A DNA stretch of 35,255 nt. Source: Anaerolineae bacterium. Its GTDB lineage: Bacteria; Pseudomonadota; Alphaproteobacteria; DSM-16000; Inquilinaceae. Made by a program: the position numbers and the translations under genes. Positions 33,968 to 35,255 of the stretch are shown in pieces; the first letter of the stretch is position 1; each line of letters starts with the position of its first letter. The stretch covers positions 1 through 35,255 of the forward strand of contig JANQQD010000169.1 of the NCBI GenBank assembly GCA_028285185.1, given 5' to 3'. The notes beneath the pieces are model-generated. The model saw only the letters and a program-made list of their open reading frames with translations, did not search any database and had not been told where the DNA came from.

Positions 33968-34297
33968 ATGGCCAGCGACATACCCATCTATCGGCGGATC
34001 AGCGAAGACCAGACGGCGGAGCTCGCAGATGTGTTCCGCCTGATGGCGGACCCCACGCGCCTCCGGATCATCCTCTTCTGCCTGGATCATCCGAAATCCG
34101 TAAGTGTGATGGCCGAATCGCTGAAGCTCTCGGCATCGCTGGTGAGCCACCATCTGCGCCTGCTGCGGGCCAGCCGGCTGATCCAGTCGCGCCGCGAAGG
34201 CAACCGGGTGTTCTACATGGTTACCGACGAACACATTCGGCGAACCCTGACCGACATGGTCGACCATGTCGCGGAAACCGAAGGCGACGATCTCTAG
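33968..34297 (+). CDS. ArsR/SmtB-family repressor with an SmtB-type zinc site
   Basis: 109-residue winged helix-turn-helix repressor: LADVFRLMADPTRLRIILFCL, recognition region AESLKLSASLVSHHLRLLRAS, wing RREGNRVFYMVTDEH. There is no ELCVCD box, so it is not an As/Cd sensor of the ArsR type. The C-terminal helix reads DEHIRRTLTDMVDHVAE: D-x-H-x10-H-x2-E, exactly the alpha-5 Zn(II) site of SmtB. It should release DNA when zinc (or a similar metal) rises. No metal transporter gene is adjacent in the window, so its target is unknown; it may regulate itself or the next gene. Confidence 0.9.
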   Translation: MASDIPIYRRISEDQTAELADVFRLMADPTRLRIILFCLDHPKSVSVMAESLKLSASLVSHHLRLLRASRLIQSRREGNRVFYMVTDEHIRRTLTDMVDHVAETEGDDL

Positions 34298-34422
34298 CCG
34301 CCAGTTCCCATGCCCGCCATGGTCTGTGCGGCGTCGTGCCAGCGACCTTGGTTTTGCCATAGACGGATGGGCCAAATGCGGCCAGCCGTTCGTCGAAAGA
34401 TCGGAAAACGGGAGATCCCCAG

Positions 34423-34851
34423 ATGCGTGCGATTCACTCTTGGGTCGGTTCCGTTGTCGTTGCCGTCGTCGCCGGCCTCAGCCTTGCGACCGCTGCGCAG
34501 GATATTCTGGTCGACGAAGGCGAACCAGGTGTCACGATCTGGAACGCACCGGCCGGGGCGGAGATCGAGCTGACGCTGCGGCGGGACGGCGAGGTCTATT
34601 GCGAGCGCGCCGGCATCGTGTCAGGCGAGCCCAACGCCGCGGGCGCCCAGGTATTCACACTCTGCCGCATCGACGATGCCGATTTCGGGGGCACCCACAT
34701 GTGGGTGGTCGAGGTCGAGATGCGGGGCGAAGGCGGCAGCATCTCGTCAGGTCGTATCGGGATGGAGGTCGAGGAAGTCCTCGGCGGATGCTTTCCGTCC
34801 GTGACGCTGGGCACGCCGGCGACGATCATCGTGCAGCAGGTCTGCGGCTGA
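34423..34851 (+). CDS. Small secreted protein with four cysteines
   Basis: 142 residues, unrecognised family. A Sec-type signal is clear: MRAIHSW, a hydrophobic core VGSVVVAVVAGLSLATA and a probable cut after ATAA before QDILVDE. The mature part of about 117 residues has a beta-rich look (GVTIWNAPAGAEIELTLRRDG, HMWVVEVEMRGEGG) and four Cys (YCERA, TLCRI, GGCFPS, QQVCG at the end) that could form two disulphides in the periplasm. GGGAG lies 8 bases before the ATG. It follows the ArsR gene by 125 bases on the same strand. No function assigned. Confidence 0.75.
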   Translation: MRAIHSWVGSVVVAVVAGLSLATAAQDILVDEGEPGVTIWNAPAGAEIELTLRRDGEVYCERAGIVSGEPNAAGAQVFTLCRIDDADFGGTHMWVVEVEMRGEGGSISSGRIGMEVEEVLGGCFPSVTLGTPATIIVQQVCG

Positions 34852-34924
34852 CCCCTGTCGGTGGCCAGCCACGGGAACGGCAACCCGTCAGGAAGATGAA
34901 TGTATGTCGGATGCCGTTCCGGCC

Positions 34925-35085
34925 CCACGACCTCGAATTGGTCCATCCGCGAGACGTAGCGGCAAAGCGTACCTTCCTGGATGTCGAAGTATAGGCCTTC
35001 CAGCTTCAGCACGCCTTCCTACACCCGCTCCAAGATCCAGGGAAAGCTCATCAGGTTGTCCAGCGACTTACTTCTGATCTCCGTG
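34925..35085 (-). pseudogene. Decayed C-terminal remnant of a beta-carbonic anhydrase gene
   Basis: The minus strand reads IRSKSLDNLMSFPWILERV, a TAG stop (35019-35021), then EGVLKLEGLYFDIQEGTL and CRYVSRMDQFEVV. This follows the beta-carbonic anhydrase end (SLANLxTFPWIxER-EAGxLKLHGAYFDIxxGxL). A single GAG-to-TAG change would explain the stop. The catalytic N-terminal three quarters, with the zinc Cys/His ligands, is absent and its place is taken by the DUF4440-like gene. Identification is by memory of the family pattern. Confidence 0.6.
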
Positions 35086-35089
35086 TGAC

Positions 35090-35255
35090 TCAGTCTTCTG
35101 TCGGGGGAAACCACGTGAGTGAGGAGTGATGCAACGAGATGAGAACACGCCCATCCAGCTTGTGATAGGCGAACGTATAGTCGGCGCGGGTGGCGTTGCC
35201 GTCGCCGTCGATGAAGGTGTAATGCCCCATGTCCTTATAGCCGAGCCCCCCTGCC
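35090..35255 (-). CDS. DUF4440 / SgcJ-EcaC-like protein, C-terminal part
   Basis: Partial gene running off the right edge; 54 codons and the stop are visible. It reads GYKDMGHYTFIDGDGNATR, then ADYTFAYHKLDGRVLISLHHSSL and FPPTED. The pattern G-Y-F-DxxG-x-DYTFxY-DGxxxISLHHSS is typical of the closing beta-sheet of SgcJ/EcaC or CaMKII-association-domain-like NTF2 folds. Function of such proteins is generally unknown. It ends 5 bases before the carbonic anhydrase remnant, so the two may once have formed one operon. Confidence 0.65.
   Translation of the reverse strand, partial: AGGLGYKDMGHYTFIDGDGNATRADYTFAYHKLDGRVLISLHHSSLTWFPPTED

Overview
The window looks like a chromosome segment of a free-living alphaproteobacterium, possibly of the Rhodospirillales type. 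The reasons are a GC content of about 63-70% over most of it, an Atp12-type F1-ATPase assembly chaperone (a family of mitochondria and alphaproteobacteria), and a type VI secretion block in the exact impA-impH order first described in Rhizobium. The species cannot be named from the sequence alone.

Layout. 1-0.7 kb: a YpfJ-like zinc metallopeptidase. 0.76-1.9 kb: a membrane histidine kinase. 2.3-7.5 kb: a minus-strand propionyl-CoA carboxylase operon (pccB, a small 2TM protein, pccA, acylphosphatase, and a dead receiver/dead GGDEF protein). 7.6-9.1 kb: Atp12 chaperone and a phosphoglycolate-phosphatase-like HAD enzyme. 9.3-13.6 kb: a membrane acyltransferase preceded by a CRP-like palindrome, a divergent sugar-acid dehydratase / DapA-type aldolase pair, and an NTF2-like protein. 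13.6-17.2 kb: an AraC regulator divergent from a two-subunit, Tat-exported isoquinoline-oxidoreductase-type molybdoenzyme. 17.3-19.5 kb: an unrecognised gene convergent with an unusual fusion of a disordered region, an HExxH peptidase and an OmpA domain.

20.1-21.8 kb is the most interesting part. It is an island of about 40% GC inserted in this GC-rich chromosome, with gene-poor flanks on both sides. It encodes a compact three-gene operon that looks like a ribosomally made, post-translationally modified peptide (RiPP) pathway: a 45-residue precursor ending in LFSLHVKI, an FxsB-like (cyclophane-forming type) radical SAM/SPASM maturase, and a small ParB/sulfiredoxin-fold protein. A perfect 11-bp inverted repeat folds the ribosome binding site and the first base of the maturase start codon into a hairpin. 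This probably lowers maturase expression relative to the precursor.

22.7-32.2 kb: a minus-strand type VI secretion operon, tssA-tssB-tssC-(tssC paralogue)-tagJ-tssE-tssF-tssG, ending in an overlapping GNAT acetyltransferase gene. It supplies sheath and baseplate parts only. The membrane complex (TssJLM), TssK, ClpV, Hcp and VgrG are not in the window. A divergent methyltransferase-like gene starts next to tssA. 33.9-35.3 kb: an ArsR repressor with an SmtB-type zinc site, a small secreted four-cysteine protein, a decayed carbonic-anhydrase tail, and the C-terminal end of a DUF4440/SgcJ-like protein running off the right edge.
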